Shown: piece after piece, positions 1-9,000 of the stretch
How the letters are laid out: each line of letters begins with the position of its first letter
How positions within the stretch are numbered: position 1 is the stretch's first letter
DNA from: Wenzhouxiangella sp. XN24
GTDB lineage: Bacteria > Pseudomonadota > Gammaproteobacteria > Steroidobacterales > XN24
DNA length: 64,000 bases
Assembly: GCF_011064545.1 (NCBI RefSeq)
Contig: NZ_JAAMFG010000021.1
Coordinates: forward strand, 62,001-126,000
Reading direction: 5' to 3'
Program-made: the position numbers and the translations under genes
The notes under the pieces: model-generated
Database searches by the model: none
Seen by the model: the letters and a program-made list of their open reading frames with translations, nothing else
Told to the model about the DNA's origin: nothing

Positions 1-2
1 TC

Positions 3-344
3 GCGGGGATCGTCGTCGGTGGCTTCCTGCTGCTTGCCGGGCTGCGCGACGGGTCCGCCGGCGTCGTGCACTCGCCGGTCGCCGTCGTGCCGACGCTGGC
101 CCTGCTCGCGCTGGGCGCGCTGTCCACGGGGCTGGCGACCGTGGTCTATTTCAGCCTGGTGGCGCGGGCCGGTCCGACCTTCCTGTCCCTCATCAATTAC
201 CTGATCCCTGTGTGGGCGGTGGTGCTCGGATCGCTGGCCCTGGGTGAACGCCTGCCCGGCCGCGCCTTCGCGGCACTCGGCCTGATTCTCGGGGGCGTGG
301 TGCTGGCACGCTGGCAGTTCCGCGGCCGACGGGCGTCCGCATGA
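3..344 (+). CDS. EamA/DMT-family transporter, C-terminal part (5' end outside window)
   Basis: The reading frame is open from the first complete codon at position 3, so the gene begins upstream of the window; about 113 residues are visible. They form four hydrophobic segments with short loops. A conserved-looking stretch reads SLINYLIPVWAVVLGSLALGE, followed by a GRAFAALGLILGGV helix, which is the typical end of the second EamA repeat of drug/metabolite exporters of the inner membrane. The substrate cannot be read from this fragment. The stop codon overlaps the start of the next gene by 4 bases (ATGA), so the two are probably co-translated. Family assignment is confident; specificity is unknown. 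Confidence 0.85.
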   Translation, partial: AGIVVGGFLLLAGLRDGSAGVVHSPVAVVPTLALLALGALSTGLATVVYFSLVARAGPTFLSLINYLIPVWAVVLGSLALGERLPGRAFAALGLILGGVVLARWQFRGRRASA

Positions 345-1438
345 GGATCGTCGTGCTCGGCGGCGGATACGCAGGGCTGGCCTGCCTGGCACGGCTGGCG
401 CGGGTGCTGCCGGATGCGGATCGACACCTGGTCGATCCCGCCCGCTGGCACCTGCGTCGCACGCTGCTGCACGAGACGTTGCGCAAGCCCCTGTCGGACC
501 TGCGGGCGGACTTCGCGCCGATCGCGCGGCGCTGGGAATTCCGTCACCACATTGCGCAGGTGGACTGGACCCCGGCCCGCCTCGAGGAGTGGTCGCGACG
601 CGGCGAGCTGCCCGTGGGACGCCGCAAGCTGGCCTTCGACGCCCTGGTCGTCACCACCGGGTTGCCCGGTGTCCGGAGCCGCCCGTCGCGTGCGCGTCCG
701 CCGCCGGTGCCGCTCGAGTCGCTGACCACCGGTCCCGGGGTCAACGCCTTCAAGCGCCTCGCCGGCACGGAGGAGCGCGCCTGGGTCGTGGGCGCCGGCG
801 CCAGCGGGCTGCAATGTCTCTTCGAGCTCGCGGCCGTCCGCCCGCAAGGCGCACCCCTGGGCCTGGTCGAGGCCGCCGACACGATCATGGCAGCCGAGCC
901 GGAAGGGCTGCGAAAAGCCGTCTTCGAACGACTGGACGGCCTCGACATCGATATCCGCATGGGAACGCGCTACGAGTCGTTCGGCCGCGGGCGCATTCGC
1001 ATGAGCGCGGATGGGTCGTCCCTGTCGGAGCCGGCCGGCGGAGTGCTGCTCTGCACGGGGCCGAAGGTCGAGCGCATCGAAGCCGATTCGGCCGGGCGCG
1101 TGTTGCATGGGAGCCGGCCGCTGGCGGGGATCTATGCCGCCGGCGATTGCGCGCGCTGGAAAGATGTGCCTTTCGATGCGGCGACCGCGCAGACGGCCGT
1201 GCGCAAGGGTCGCCACGTCGCCGACACGGTCGCGCGCGTGGCCGAAGGGCGTTCGCCGGAGCCGTGGGACGTGCGGCAGCTCGGCTTTTTCATGAGCCTC
1301 GGACCGCATGATGCGGTCGGCTGGGTGTTCAAGCGTGCGGCCCTGATCAGCGGCCTGCCCGCGGTGGCTGCGCGCGAGGCCATCGAGGCTCGCTGGGATC
1401 TGTTGCTGCGCGGCCTCGACAGCTTCGCCGCATTCTGA
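341..1438 (+). CDS. FAD-dependent NAD(P)H oxidoreductase, NDH-2-like
   Basis: 365 residues with the two-dinucleotide-fold plan of type II NADH dehydrogenases and related flavoproteins. The N-terminal FAD-binding motif GGGYAG is at residues 7-12. A second, NAD(P)H-binding motif GAGASG lies near residue 150, and an AAGD motif near residue 266 contacts FAD in this family. It is shorter than classical NDH-2 (about 430 residues), and no clear C-terminal membrane helix is visible. It may therefore be peripheral, or may use an acceptor other than quinone. The start overlaps the preceding transporter stop by 4 bases. The downstream gene is convergent, with about 20 bases between stops. The flavoprotein class is secure; the NDH-2 label is tentative. 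Confidence 0.8.
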   Translation: MRIVVLGGGYAGLACLARLARVLPDADRHLVDPARWHLRRTLLHETLRKPLSDLRADFAPIARRWEFRHHIAQVDWTPARLEEWSRRGELPVGRRKLAFDALVVTTGLPGVRSRPSRARPPPVPLESLTTGPGVNAFKRLAGTEERAWVVGAGASGLQCLFELAAVRPQGAPLGLVEAADTIMAAEPEGLRKAVFERLDGLDIDIRMGTRYESFGRGRIRMSADGSSLSEPAGGVLLCTGPKVERIEADSAGRVLHGSRPLAGIYAAGDCARWKDVPFDAATAQTAVRKGRHVADTVARVAEGRSPEPWDVRQLGFFMSLGPHDAVGWVFKRAALISGLPAVAAREAIEARWDLLLRGLDSFAAF

Positions 1439-1459
1439 ATGCAGCAGCCGATCCGGCGC

Positions 1460-2578
1460 TCAGTCGCGCGCCGGGACGTATTGCGGGTCGAGCGGCTGCA
1501 CCGGCTGTTCGAAGTAGCGATGGAAGCCGGCGGGCAGTTCGCGGTAATCGAGGGCCAGGGCATCGTCGGGCACCGCATGGCCGTTGTAGGTATTCCAGAA
1601 CAGCGCGTGCCGTCCCGTGAGGCGACCGCTCTTGAGGTCCGCGAGCAGCGCCGCAAAAGCCTTGCCGGTGTAGGTGCCTTCCAGCCCGAGATCGAGGGCC
1701 TGGCGCGCCACGGCGAGCGCGTTCATGCCCTCGGGCGTGAAGCGCGCATAACCCGGCCCGATGAATTCGTGCCGCACCTCGATTCGTGAACTCTCCAGCG
1801 GGGCGAGCGGAAAACGGGGATCGCGCGCATGCAGCAGGCGCGCCGCACCGTGATAAAGCGCACGGAAGCGGCGCGGACTGGCGATATCCGCGCGCACCAC
1901 CCGCACGAGGACCAGGCGGGTGCGTAATCCACCGGCGGCCAGCCCCAGCGCCAGGCCCGCGGCGGTGCCCATCGTTCCGAGTGCGACATAGAGCGCGTCC
2001 GGCTCCGGCAGTCGCCCCGCGTGAACCTGCGCCGCCAGCTCGAGACCCGCGTTGACGAACCCGACGGTGCCGAGCGGCGAAGAGCCGCCGCCGGGGATCC
2101 GCAGCGGCGCCGGACGGTCGCCACGGCCCTGCAGTTCGAGCGCCCGCGCGGTGCGCCGGGCCTGTGCCTCCGTGGCGCAGTGCACCTGCTGCGCGCCTGC
2201 CCAGCGCCCCATCAGCAGGTTGCGCGCGACGAACGAGGAATTGCTTTGCGGCGTCAGCAGCAGTCGGGCGTGCAAGCCTGCACGGCCTGCGTAGATGGCT
2301 GTCGCGAGCGCGTGATTGGACCCGGCGCAGCCGAAAGTGAACACGCTGTCGTGGCCTTTCTGCAGCGCATCCGCCAGCAGGAACTCCAGTTTGCGCACCT
2401 TGTTGCCGCCGTAGGGCGTGGCGCAGCGATCGTCGCGCTTCACCCACAGGCCGGCACACGCACCGGGCAACTCCGCCGGATGCGCGGCCTGCACCGCGGT
2501 CGGCCATTCGCCCAGCGGCAATGCGACGAGGCTTTCAGCCAGCCGTGGATAACGCTCGAACAGCGACCAGGTGCTCAA
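1460..2578 (-). CDS. PLP-dependent D-cysteine desulfhydrase / ACC deaminase family protein
   Basis: 372 residues when started at the TTG at 2578-2576. That TTG overlaps the TGA of the upstream 76-aa gene (TTGA) and is preceded by an AGAAAGAGA-type ribosome-binding stretch. Longer versions start inside the upstream gene with non-homologous, Arg-rich sequence and were discarded. The motif KRDD...GGNKVRKLEF is typical of the fold-type II PLP family that includes D-cysteine desulfhydrase and 1-aminocyclopropane-1-carboxylate deaminase; Lys60 is the expected PLP Schiff-base lysine. Gly-rich stretches further on (GGGSSPLG and GTMGTAAG) fit phosphate binding. Members eliminate or deaminate small amino acids to 2-oxoacids and ammonia. 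Which substrate this one uses cannot be settled from the sequence. Confidence 0.85.
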   Translation of the reverse strand: MSTWSLFERYPRLAESLVALPLGEWPTAVQAAHPAELPGACAGLWVKRDDRCATPYGGNKVRKLEFLLADALQKGHDSVFTFGCAGSNHALATAIYAGRAGLHARLLLTPQSNSSFVARNLLMGRWAGAQQVHCATEAQARRTARALELQGRGDRPAPLRIPGGGSSPLGTVGFVNAGLELAAQVHAGRLPEPDALYVALGTMGTAAGLALGLAAGGLRTRLVLVRVVRADIASPRRFRALYHGAARLLHARDPRFPLAPLESSRIEVRHEFIGPGYARFTPEGMNALAVARQALDLGLEGTYTGKAFAALLADLKSGRLTGRHALFWNTYNGHAVPDDALALDYRELPAGFHRYFEQPVQPLDPQYVPARD

Positions 2579-2805
2579 GTCTCTTTCTCCGCAGATCCGT
2601 CCGCGTCCTGCGCGTTCTGCGCGTTGCCGAGCCGGCGCGTCTCCTCGAGCAGGAAAGCCTCGTCGAGCGGCGACAGGTCGAAACGCCGGCATGCGTCCTC
2701 CACGGCCGCCGCGTCGTGCCGGCCGATCTCGGACAGCCAGCGCACGGCGTCGCGCAGCGCCTGGCCGTGAGGCCGGATACCTTGTCTGCCGGACTGCTTC
2801 GTCAT
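2575..2805 (-). CDS. small conserved-type protein of unknown function
   Basis: A 76-residue acidic/basic soluble protein with no signal peptide or membrane segment, starting at an ATG. The centre reads LRDAVRWLSEIGRHD and then FDLSPLDEAFLLEE. I recall similar short proteins in gammaproteobacteria but know no function for them. Its stop overlaps the TTG start of the downstream PLP enzyme, so translation is probably coupled and the two may act together. The divergent gene on the other strand begins about 90 bases away. Composition matches its neighbours, and the protein ends in a polar tail. Confidence 0.65.
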   Translation of the reverse strand: MTKQSGRQGIRPHGQALRDAVRWLSEIGRHDAAAVEDACRRFDLSPLDEAFLLEETRRLGNAQNAQDADGSAEKET

Positions 2806-2894
2806 GCGGTTCGCCCACCCGGTGATTCATCAGGAGTCACGATCCGCTATTATCACCCTTGTCACCGTCGGCCGGAATGCGAGCCCCAGGATCA

Positions 2895-3605
2895 ATGAGC
2901 GGCACCGATCACCTCGACACGCTGCGCAAGGACGCGAACAGTGCTCCGGTCGTGGTGTTCGCGTCGCGCCTCACCGACGTGCACGAGGTGGTTGCGCGGC
3001 TCGACGAACTCGGCATCGACTACCGGATCGTCACGCTGGCGATGGGCGATCGCGCGGCGCGCGACCGTTTCCACGTGCTGGAGGAATGGACCGGCCATCG
3101 GACCCTGCCGCAGGTTTTTCTCGACGGCCGCTTCATCGGCGGGCCGTCGGAACTGCTGGCGCATCCGCGGCTCTCCGGCGGCGTGTCGAAAGCCGCCCAC
3201 TGGCTGGGCTATGCCGGCCTGGTCCCTTTCGTCGCCGCTCTGCTCGGTGGCCTGCTGGGCGGCGCCGGACAACAAGCCTATTTCGCGCAGCAGTTCATCG
3301 CCTACGGCGCGGTCATCCTGTCGTTCGTCGGCGCCGTGCACTGGGGAACCGCGCTGGCCTCGGGCTCGCTGCGCATCATGCGGCTCGCGATCAGCGTGCT
3401 GCCCGCGTTGCTTGGCTGGGCCGCCCTGCTGTTGCCGTCGCAGGGCGCCGCATGGCTGCTGCTCGGCGGCTTTGTGCTGCTGCGCGCGTGGGAAGCCACC
3501 CCGCCGGTCGCCGCGACCCTGCCGGCCTGGTATCGCGGGCTTCGCACCCGACTGACCGTGGCGGTGAGTGTCCTGCTGGTCCTGTTCGCGATGTTCGCCG
3601 CATGA
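2895..3605 (+). CDS. glutaredoxin-like domain fused to DUF3429 membrane domain; CxxC missing
   Basis: 236 residues from ATG 2895; alternatives at 2877 (ATG) and 2859 (TTG) only add a short tail. Residues 17-85 follow the glutaredoxin pattern: an opening VVVFAS strand, then a helix, then TG-RTLPQVF with cis-Pro72, then DGRFIGG. The position that should carry the redox CxxC reads LTDV (26-29), and no cysteine is present in the domain. Residues about 95-236 hold four or five hydrophobic segments with the DUF3429 signature SFVGAVHWG. Glutaredoxin-DUF3429 fusions are a known arrangement. Loss of both cysteines argues against thiol-disulfide chemistry here and for a binding or structural role. A TATTAT -10-like box lies at 2848-2853. 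Confidence 0.75.
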   Translation: MSGTDHLDTLRKDANSAPVVVFASRLTDVHEVVARLDELGIDYRIVTLAMGDRAARDRFHVLEEWTGHRTLPQVFLDGRFIGGPSELLAHPRLSGGVSKAAHWLGYAGLVPFVAALLGGLLGGAGQQAYFAQQFIAYGAVILSFVGAVHWGTALASGSLRIMRLAISVLPALLGWAALLLPSQGAAWLLLGGFVLLRAWEATPPVAATLPAWYRGLRTRLTVAVSVLLVLFAMFAA

Positions 3606-3662
3606 AGTCGGCACGTCACGCCGCCGCGCGAAGCGCATGCCGCCGCACTGCCGGAGGCCGCC

Positions 3663-5252
3663 ATGTCTGATCCGCTCACTCCCGGCATACTCGTCGAGGA
3701 AATCCCCGGTCGGGAAGCGTCCCTGGAAGGCCTCGCCGGCGGCACCGCGGCTTTCATCGGCGCGGCACCGCGTGGCCCGCTGCACGAGGCCGTGCTGGTC
3801 GAGAGTGTCGCGGAATTCGAGCGCTCCTACGGCATTGCCGGCGGCGAGTACGCATTGCAGCGTTGCCTGCAGGATTTCTTTCTCGCCGGCGGGACGCGCG
3901 CCGCCGTGGTGCGGGTCGCCAATGGCGCGCGGCCCTGCACGATCCGCCTGCCCGGTCGCGAGGGCGCACTGGTGCTCGAGGCCGTCAGCCCCGGACGGCG
4001 GGAGTTCCTGCGCGCCTCCGTGGACTACGATCATATCGGCCCTTCGGACGACGTGACCTTCAATCTCGTTCTGCAACGGCTGCATGTGCGCGGCACGGAG
4101 CGGGTCGCCGACCAGGAAATCTATCAGCGCTTGTCGCTCCGGCCGGCTTCGGAGCGCTATATCGTCGATGTCCTCATGGGCTCGCGGCTCGCAAGGGTGC
4201 GCGGCCTGTTGCCGCCCAGCCGGCCGGCGGCCACCGTCAGCACGGCGCCCGGTTACCCCGTGACCTGGGTGGAGGCCGAAGACGACGGCGCGGACGGCGC
4301 GCCGCTCACGGACTACGACCTGGTGGGTTCGTCCACCCTGGGCAGCGGCTTGTTCGCGCTCGACGGCTTGCCCGACATCGATTTCCTGTGCCTGCCCACG
4401 GTGCACGCGTCACGCGGCCCCGGTCCGGCGCTCCTGCTGGCGGCGCTGCGGTATTGCCGCAAGCGCCGCGCGATGCTCATCCTCGAGCCGCCGGCCGACA
4501 GCTACGACGGGGAGCAGGCCCTCGCGTGGCTGCAGCGGATCAATATCGCCGGCGAGAACGTCATGGCCGTCTTCCCGCAACTCGCGGGCGAGGGACGCGA
4601 ACCCGGTCGTTCCGCGGTCGGCGCGGTGGCTGGTGCCCTGGCGCGCAGCCCGGACGAGGCGGAACCGGCCCTTGGCGCCTCGTTCCGGCCGACGCACGAA
4701 GTGCCGCCCGACTTGCGGCGGCGGCTCCACGGCGCCGGCATCAACGTGCTGTCGCGCTCGCGCGGCGGCCGGACGGCACTGACCGGCGATCACACGCTGG
4801 CTTCGCCGGAGTGCCCGGTGCCGGCCTGGCGTTCCCTGGCCACCCGGCGGCTTGCCCTCGCGGTCGAAAAGGCGCTGCTGAACGGCACGCGATGGATCGT
4901 ATTCGAGGTTGCCGGCGCCGACCTGGCCCGGCGGCTGCAGCGCCAGCTGGCGGGCTGGCTCGAGTCGTTGCGTGGCGCAGGGCGGCTCGCTGGCGAAGCG
5001 GCGCACGCATGGTTCGTGGACGTCGACGAGGTCTCGGCGCCGTTCCGTCCGACGCAGGTGGAGTTCACGGTGGGTTTCGCTCCGCGGCGGCCCGGCGACT
5101 TCATCATCTACCGGGTCAGCCAGGGCCTCCATGGCGCAAGACTCGCGCCGGTTTCGCCCGAGCGCTGGGCGATTACCCAGCCCTTGCGCGAGGCGATCGT
5201 CCCCGCGACCGGGACGGCCGAGTCGCAGCCAGGAAGCCTGGAGGCCGGATGA
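3663..5252 (+). CDS. phage tail sheath family protein, not in a prophage
   Basis: 529 residues; ATG preceded by GGAGG at 3653-3657. The N-terminus (PGILVEEIPG, then TAAFIGAAPRGP) is the usual opening of contractile tail sheath proteins. The C-terminal part, with RRLALAVEKALLNG near residue 400, then WIVFE and a terminal beta-rich module ending PTQVEFTVGF, matches the sheath C-terminal domain that bridges neighbouring subunits. The middle (about 100-350) is the variable subtilisin-like/insertion region. No tube, baseplate, spike, ATPase or capsid gene is nearby, so this is an orphan. The stop overlaps the next gene (ATGA). It could be a relic, a remote component of a contractile injection system, or a repurposed protein. 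Confidence 0.85.
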   Translation: MSDPLTPGILVEEIPGREASLEGLAGGTAAFIGAAPRGPLHEAVLVESVAEFERSYGIAGGEYALQRCLQDFFLAGGTRAAVVRVANGARPCTIRLPGREGALVLEAVSPGRREFLRASVDYDHIGPSDDVTFNLVLQRLHVRGTERVADQEIYQRLSLRPASERYIVDVLMGSRLARVRGLLPPSRPAATVSTAPGYPVTWVEAEDDGADGAPLTDYDLVGSSTLGSGLFALDGLPDIDFLCLPTVHASRGPGPALLLAALRYCRKRRAMLILEPPADSYDGEQALAWLQRINIAGENVMAVFPQLAGEGREPGRSAVGAVAGALARSPDEAEPALGASFRPTHEVPPDLRRRLHGAGINVLSRSRGGRTALTGDHTLASPECPVPAWRSLATRRLALAVEKALLNGTRWIVFEVAGADLARRLQRQLAGWLESLRGAGRLAGEAAHAWFVDVDEVSAPFRPTQVEFTVGFAPRRPGDFIIYRVSQGLHGARLAPVSPERWAITQPLREAIVPATGTAESQPGSLEAG

Positions 5253-5770
5253 ACGAGGCGACGCGCGTCGCCTACTTCGCCTACGGCGCGAACGTCCATC
5301 CCGGCTGGTTGCGCCGGCGTGTGCCCGAGGCGGAGCTGCACGGCGCCGCGCTGTTGCCCGGTCATCGGCTGGTGTTTCGCAAGCGCGGTCGCGACGGCGC
5401 GGCACGCTCGGATGCATGTCCCAGCACCACGCCTGGCGATGCCCTGCCGGGAGCGCTCTACTGGTTGCCCGCTGGATCCCTTGATCGGCTCGGAGCTGCA
5501 GGCGCCGGCTACCGGTGCGCGGACGTGGTGGTGATGACCGTCGCGGGCGAGATTCGCGCCCGGACCTGGATGGCGGAGCCGGCGGAACAAGCCGAGGGGC
5601 TGCTGCCGTGGGACTGGTACGTCGAGCTGATCCGCGCCGGAGCCGAACTGCTCGAGCTGCCGGCCGCGCACCGGCGCTGGCTGCAGGACGTGCCGGTCGC
5701 GCGCGATCCCGACAGGGCGCGTGCGGCCGCCGCGCGCCGGATCATTGCCGGCGGGAGCGAAGTTCCCTGA
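5249..5770 (+). CDS. gamma-glutamylcyclotransferase-like (AIG2/GGCT fold) protein
   Basis: 173 residues, ATG overlapping the tail-sheath stop. The GGCT-fold opening YFAYGAN is at residues 9-15, followed by LHGAALLPGHRLVF and LPGALYWLP, which match cyclotransferases of the GGCT/AIG2 group. The position where active members carry the catalytic glutamate (LDxxEG...GY) reads LDRLGAAGAGY, with Gly at residue 82. No other Glu stands at that site, so activity is questionable. Family members release 5-oxoproline from gamma-glutamyl amino acids or peptides. A 5-oxoprolinase is encoded 0.3 kb away on the other strand, which supports the pathway link. The fold call is fairly firm; the enzymatic role is not. 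Confidence 0.7.
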   Translation: MNEATRVAYFAYGANVHPGWLRRRVPEAELHGAALLPGHRLVFRKRGRDGAARSDACPSTTPGDALPGALYWLPAGSLDRLGAAGAGYRCADVVVMTVAGEIRARTWMAEPAEQAEGLLPWDWYVELIRAGAELLELPAAHRRWLQDVPVARDPDRARAAAARRIIAGGSEVP

Positions 5771-6014
5771 TCGCCTCGTCCAGCGCATCGACCGCGGCCT
5801 CGAAACCCTCCGCGTGCGCGATGATCAGCAGGGCATCGACCAGGTAGTCGGGGTAGCCGACCATCGCCTCGAAGAATTCCGCGAGCATCTTGCCTTCGAT
5901 CCGGCCGCAGGAACCGGCCGGGTCCTCGATGCGCACGGGATGTCGGTGCAACAGTATCTGCCACACTGCATAAGCATCCCATGACGGGCATCCTGCCCGG
6001 TTGTCCTTGTCCAC
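5742..6014 (-). CDS. small hypothetical protein
   Basis: 90 residues from a GTG at 6014; no strong ribosome-binding site is visible. The sequence is soluble, with an aromatic N-terminal part (WDAYAVWQILLHR) and a helical C-terminal half rich in Ala, Asp and Glu (ALLIIAHAEGFEAAVDALDE). It has no recognisable motif. It is convergent with the cyclotransferase-like gene and overlaps its last 29 bases, and it lies 44 bases downstream of the oxoprolinase stop on the same strand. It could be the last gene of that transcript. I consider it real because its codon pattern and acidic composition resemble a protein rather than an antisense reading. Confidence 0.55.
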   Translation of the reverse strand: MDKDNRAGCPSWDAYAVWQILLHRHPVRIEDPAGSCGRIEGKMLAEFFEAMVGYPDYLVDALLIIAHAEGFEAAVDALDEAIRELRSRRQ

Positions 6015-6058
6015 GACTCGAAACTAGCAGATTTGCCGCCGCGCCACCGTGAGCGAGG

Positions 6059-9000
6059 TCACGCACGGCGACCGAAGCCACCCCCACCCGGCGTTTCTAT
6101 TTCGAGCGCATCACCCGGCGACAGGGCCACTGCCGCGGTGCCGGCCAGTTCGATCACGCGGCCGTCCGCGCGGATGAGGCGGTTGCAGCCGGTGCGCCCC
6201 GGCGCGCCGCCGTCCAGGCCGAAGGGCGGAATGCGTCGCCGGTTCGAAATCAGGGCGGCGTCGAGCGCCTCGGTGAACACCAGGCGCCGCAGCACCCCCT
6301 CGCCCCCGCGGTGACGGCCGTCGCCACCGGAACCGTGGCGCAAGCCGAAGGCCGCGACCCGCACGGGATGGCGCAGCTCGAGAATTTCAGGGTCCGTGAG
6401 CCGGCTGTTCGTCATGTGCGTGTGGACCGCCGAGGCCCCGTCGAAGTCCGGCCCTGCGCCGGCGCCGCCGCACAGGGTCTCGTAATACTGGTGCCGGGCG
6501 TTACCGAAGCTGAGGTTGTTCATCGTGCCCTGCGAAGCGGCGACCACCCCGAGCGCGCCGAACAGCGCGTCCACCACGCATTGCGAGGTTTCCACGTTTC
6601 CGGCGGCGACTGCCGCGGGCCAAAGCGGATTGAGCAGGCTGCCGTCCGGGATGTGCAGCGTCACCGGCGCCAGGCAGCCTTCGTTAAGGGGGATGTCGCG
6701 GTCCACCAGGCAGCGCAGGACATACAGCACGGCGGCGCGGCAGACGGCGGCGGGGGCGTTGAGGTTGCCTGCCGACTGGGCGGAGGTACCGGTGAAATCG
6801 ATCTGCGCCCGGCCCGTCTCGCGCTCGATGCGCACGGCGACCCGGACGGTCTCGCCGCCGTCCATCGCGAGAGTGAATTCACCGTCGGCGAGCCCGCTGA
6901 TGGCGCTGCGCACCGCGGCAGCGGCATTGTCCTGTATGTGCCCCATGTAGGCCGTCACGGCTGCCGCGCCGAACTCGTCCATCATGCGCGCCAGTTCGGC
7001 CGCACCGCGCCGGTTCGCCGCGAGCTGCGCGCGCAGGTCGGCCAGGTTCTGTTCGACGTTGCGTGCGGGCCAGCGTCCCGCCGTCAGCAGTGCGCGCATT
7101 CCGTCCTCGTCGAAACGCTCTGCCGCGACCAGTCGCATGCCGCGGATCAGCACGCCCTCTTCGTCGATATGCCGGCTGTCGGCAGGCATCGAGCCGGGCG
7201 TCCGGCCGCCGATGTCCGCGTGATGCGCGCGGGAGGCGACGTAGAGCGCCGGGCGCGGGCCGGCGCCGAAAAACGGCGTCACGACCGTGATGTCGGGCAA
7301 ATGCGTGCCGCCCTCGTAGGGGTCGTTGAGCACGAAGCTGTCGCCCGCGGCCATGTCGTCGCCGAAACGGGCCATCACCGCGCGCACGCTTTCGCCCATC
7401 GAGCCGAGATGGACCGGCATGTGCGGCGCGTTCGCCACCAGCCCGCCGGCCGGGTCGAACACCGCGCAGGAATAATCCAGCCGTTCCTTGATGTTGACCG
7501 AGCTCGCGGTGTTCTGCAGCACGGCGCCCATCTGTTCGGCGACGTGCATGAAGCGGTTGTTGAAGACTTCGAGCAACACCGGGTCGGCCGCCGTGGAGGC
7601 GCGCCGGCCGCGGGGACGCGCCGGCCGGCTGAGCAGCAGGTTGCCGAGCTCATCCGAGCGCAAGGTCCAGCCCGGCGCCAGCCAGGTGGTGGCGTTCGTC
7701 TCCGGCACCAGCGCCGGGCCGGTCAGGGTCTCACCGGGCGCCAGCGATGCGCGAGGCACCAGCGGGATCTCCCGCCAGGTCCCATCCAGCCATGCCCTAC
7801 AGCGGCCGCGCTGTGGACCGTCCTTGCCAGCGTCCGGGCCGTTCGCGTCGTCCCTGCGCCCGCCGCCGCAGGCTTCGGCCTCCACGGCCTCCAGCACCAG
7901 CGGCTGCGCGGTCACGAAGCCGAATCGCTGCGTGTGGGCTGCGGCGAAGGTCTCGCGCACGGTTTCTTCATCGCCCAGCGGCACCTCCAGGGTCGTGTCG
8001 CTGCCCGCGTAGCGCAGGCGCAGCCGTCGCCGGATCGTGATCGCGTCGGCCGCCACGCCCTGCATCGCCAGCGCCTCCGCCGCCGCGGCGCCGAGTTCGG
8101 CCAACGCGGCGTCGGCGGCGGCCAGCGTGGCGGCATCGAGCGTCGCCTGGACCGGGGCCTGGCGCAGTTCCACGAGGTCGGCGAGCCCGATTCCCCAGGC
8201 GGAGAGGACGCCGGCCAGGGGCGGCAGCAACACTTCGCGAATACCCAGCGCATCGGCCACTTCACAGGCGTGCTGCCCGGCTGCCCCCCCGAAACCGCAC
8301 AGGGTGAAGCCCGCGGGATCGACGCCGCGGCGTATCGAGACCTGTTTCACCGCGCGCGCCATGCGCTCGACGGCGATTTCGAGGAAACCGGCCGCCATGG
8401 CCTCCAGGCTCGCGGGCGGCTCTCTGGCCATGCGCATGGCGGCGGCGAGCTCGCGAAGGCGCCCCGCCGATGCGGCCGGGTCCAGCGCTTGCGCGCCGTC
8501 GGCGCCGAACACGGCCGGCAGCGCGTCGGGCTGCAGGCGCCCGAGGACCAGGTTCGCATCGGTGACCGTGGCAGGGCCGCCGCGCCCGTAGCAGGCGGGA
8601 CCCGGATCCGCGCCGGCCGAATCCGGCCCGACCTGGTAACGGCCGTCGGCGAAGCTCAGCAGCGAGCCGCCGCCCGCCGCGACGGTGTGGATGCGCAGCA
8701 TCGGCGCCTGCAGGCGGATCCCCGCGACCGTGTTGTCGTGGCTGCGCTCGTACTCGCCCTCGTAAAGGCAGACGTCGGTCGAGGTGCCGCCCATGTCGAA
8801 GCCGATCAGCCGCTCGCGGCCGGCGCGATGCCCGGCCGCGGCCATGCCGACGACCCCGCCCGCCGGGCCGGAGAGCACGCTGTCGCGCCCCCTGAATCTT
8901 GCGGCTTCCGCGAGCCCGCCGTTGCTCTGCATGAACAACAGCCGCGTGTCGCCCAGCGGCGCTCGCAACTGCGCCACGTAACGATCCAGTACGGGCGAAA

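Noticed and set aside
3863-5248. Extension of the cyclotransferase-like gene upstream through the tail sheath gene
   Set aside because: This frame is open but Arg-rich and non-homologous before the ATG at 5249; the true start is at the ATGA overlap.
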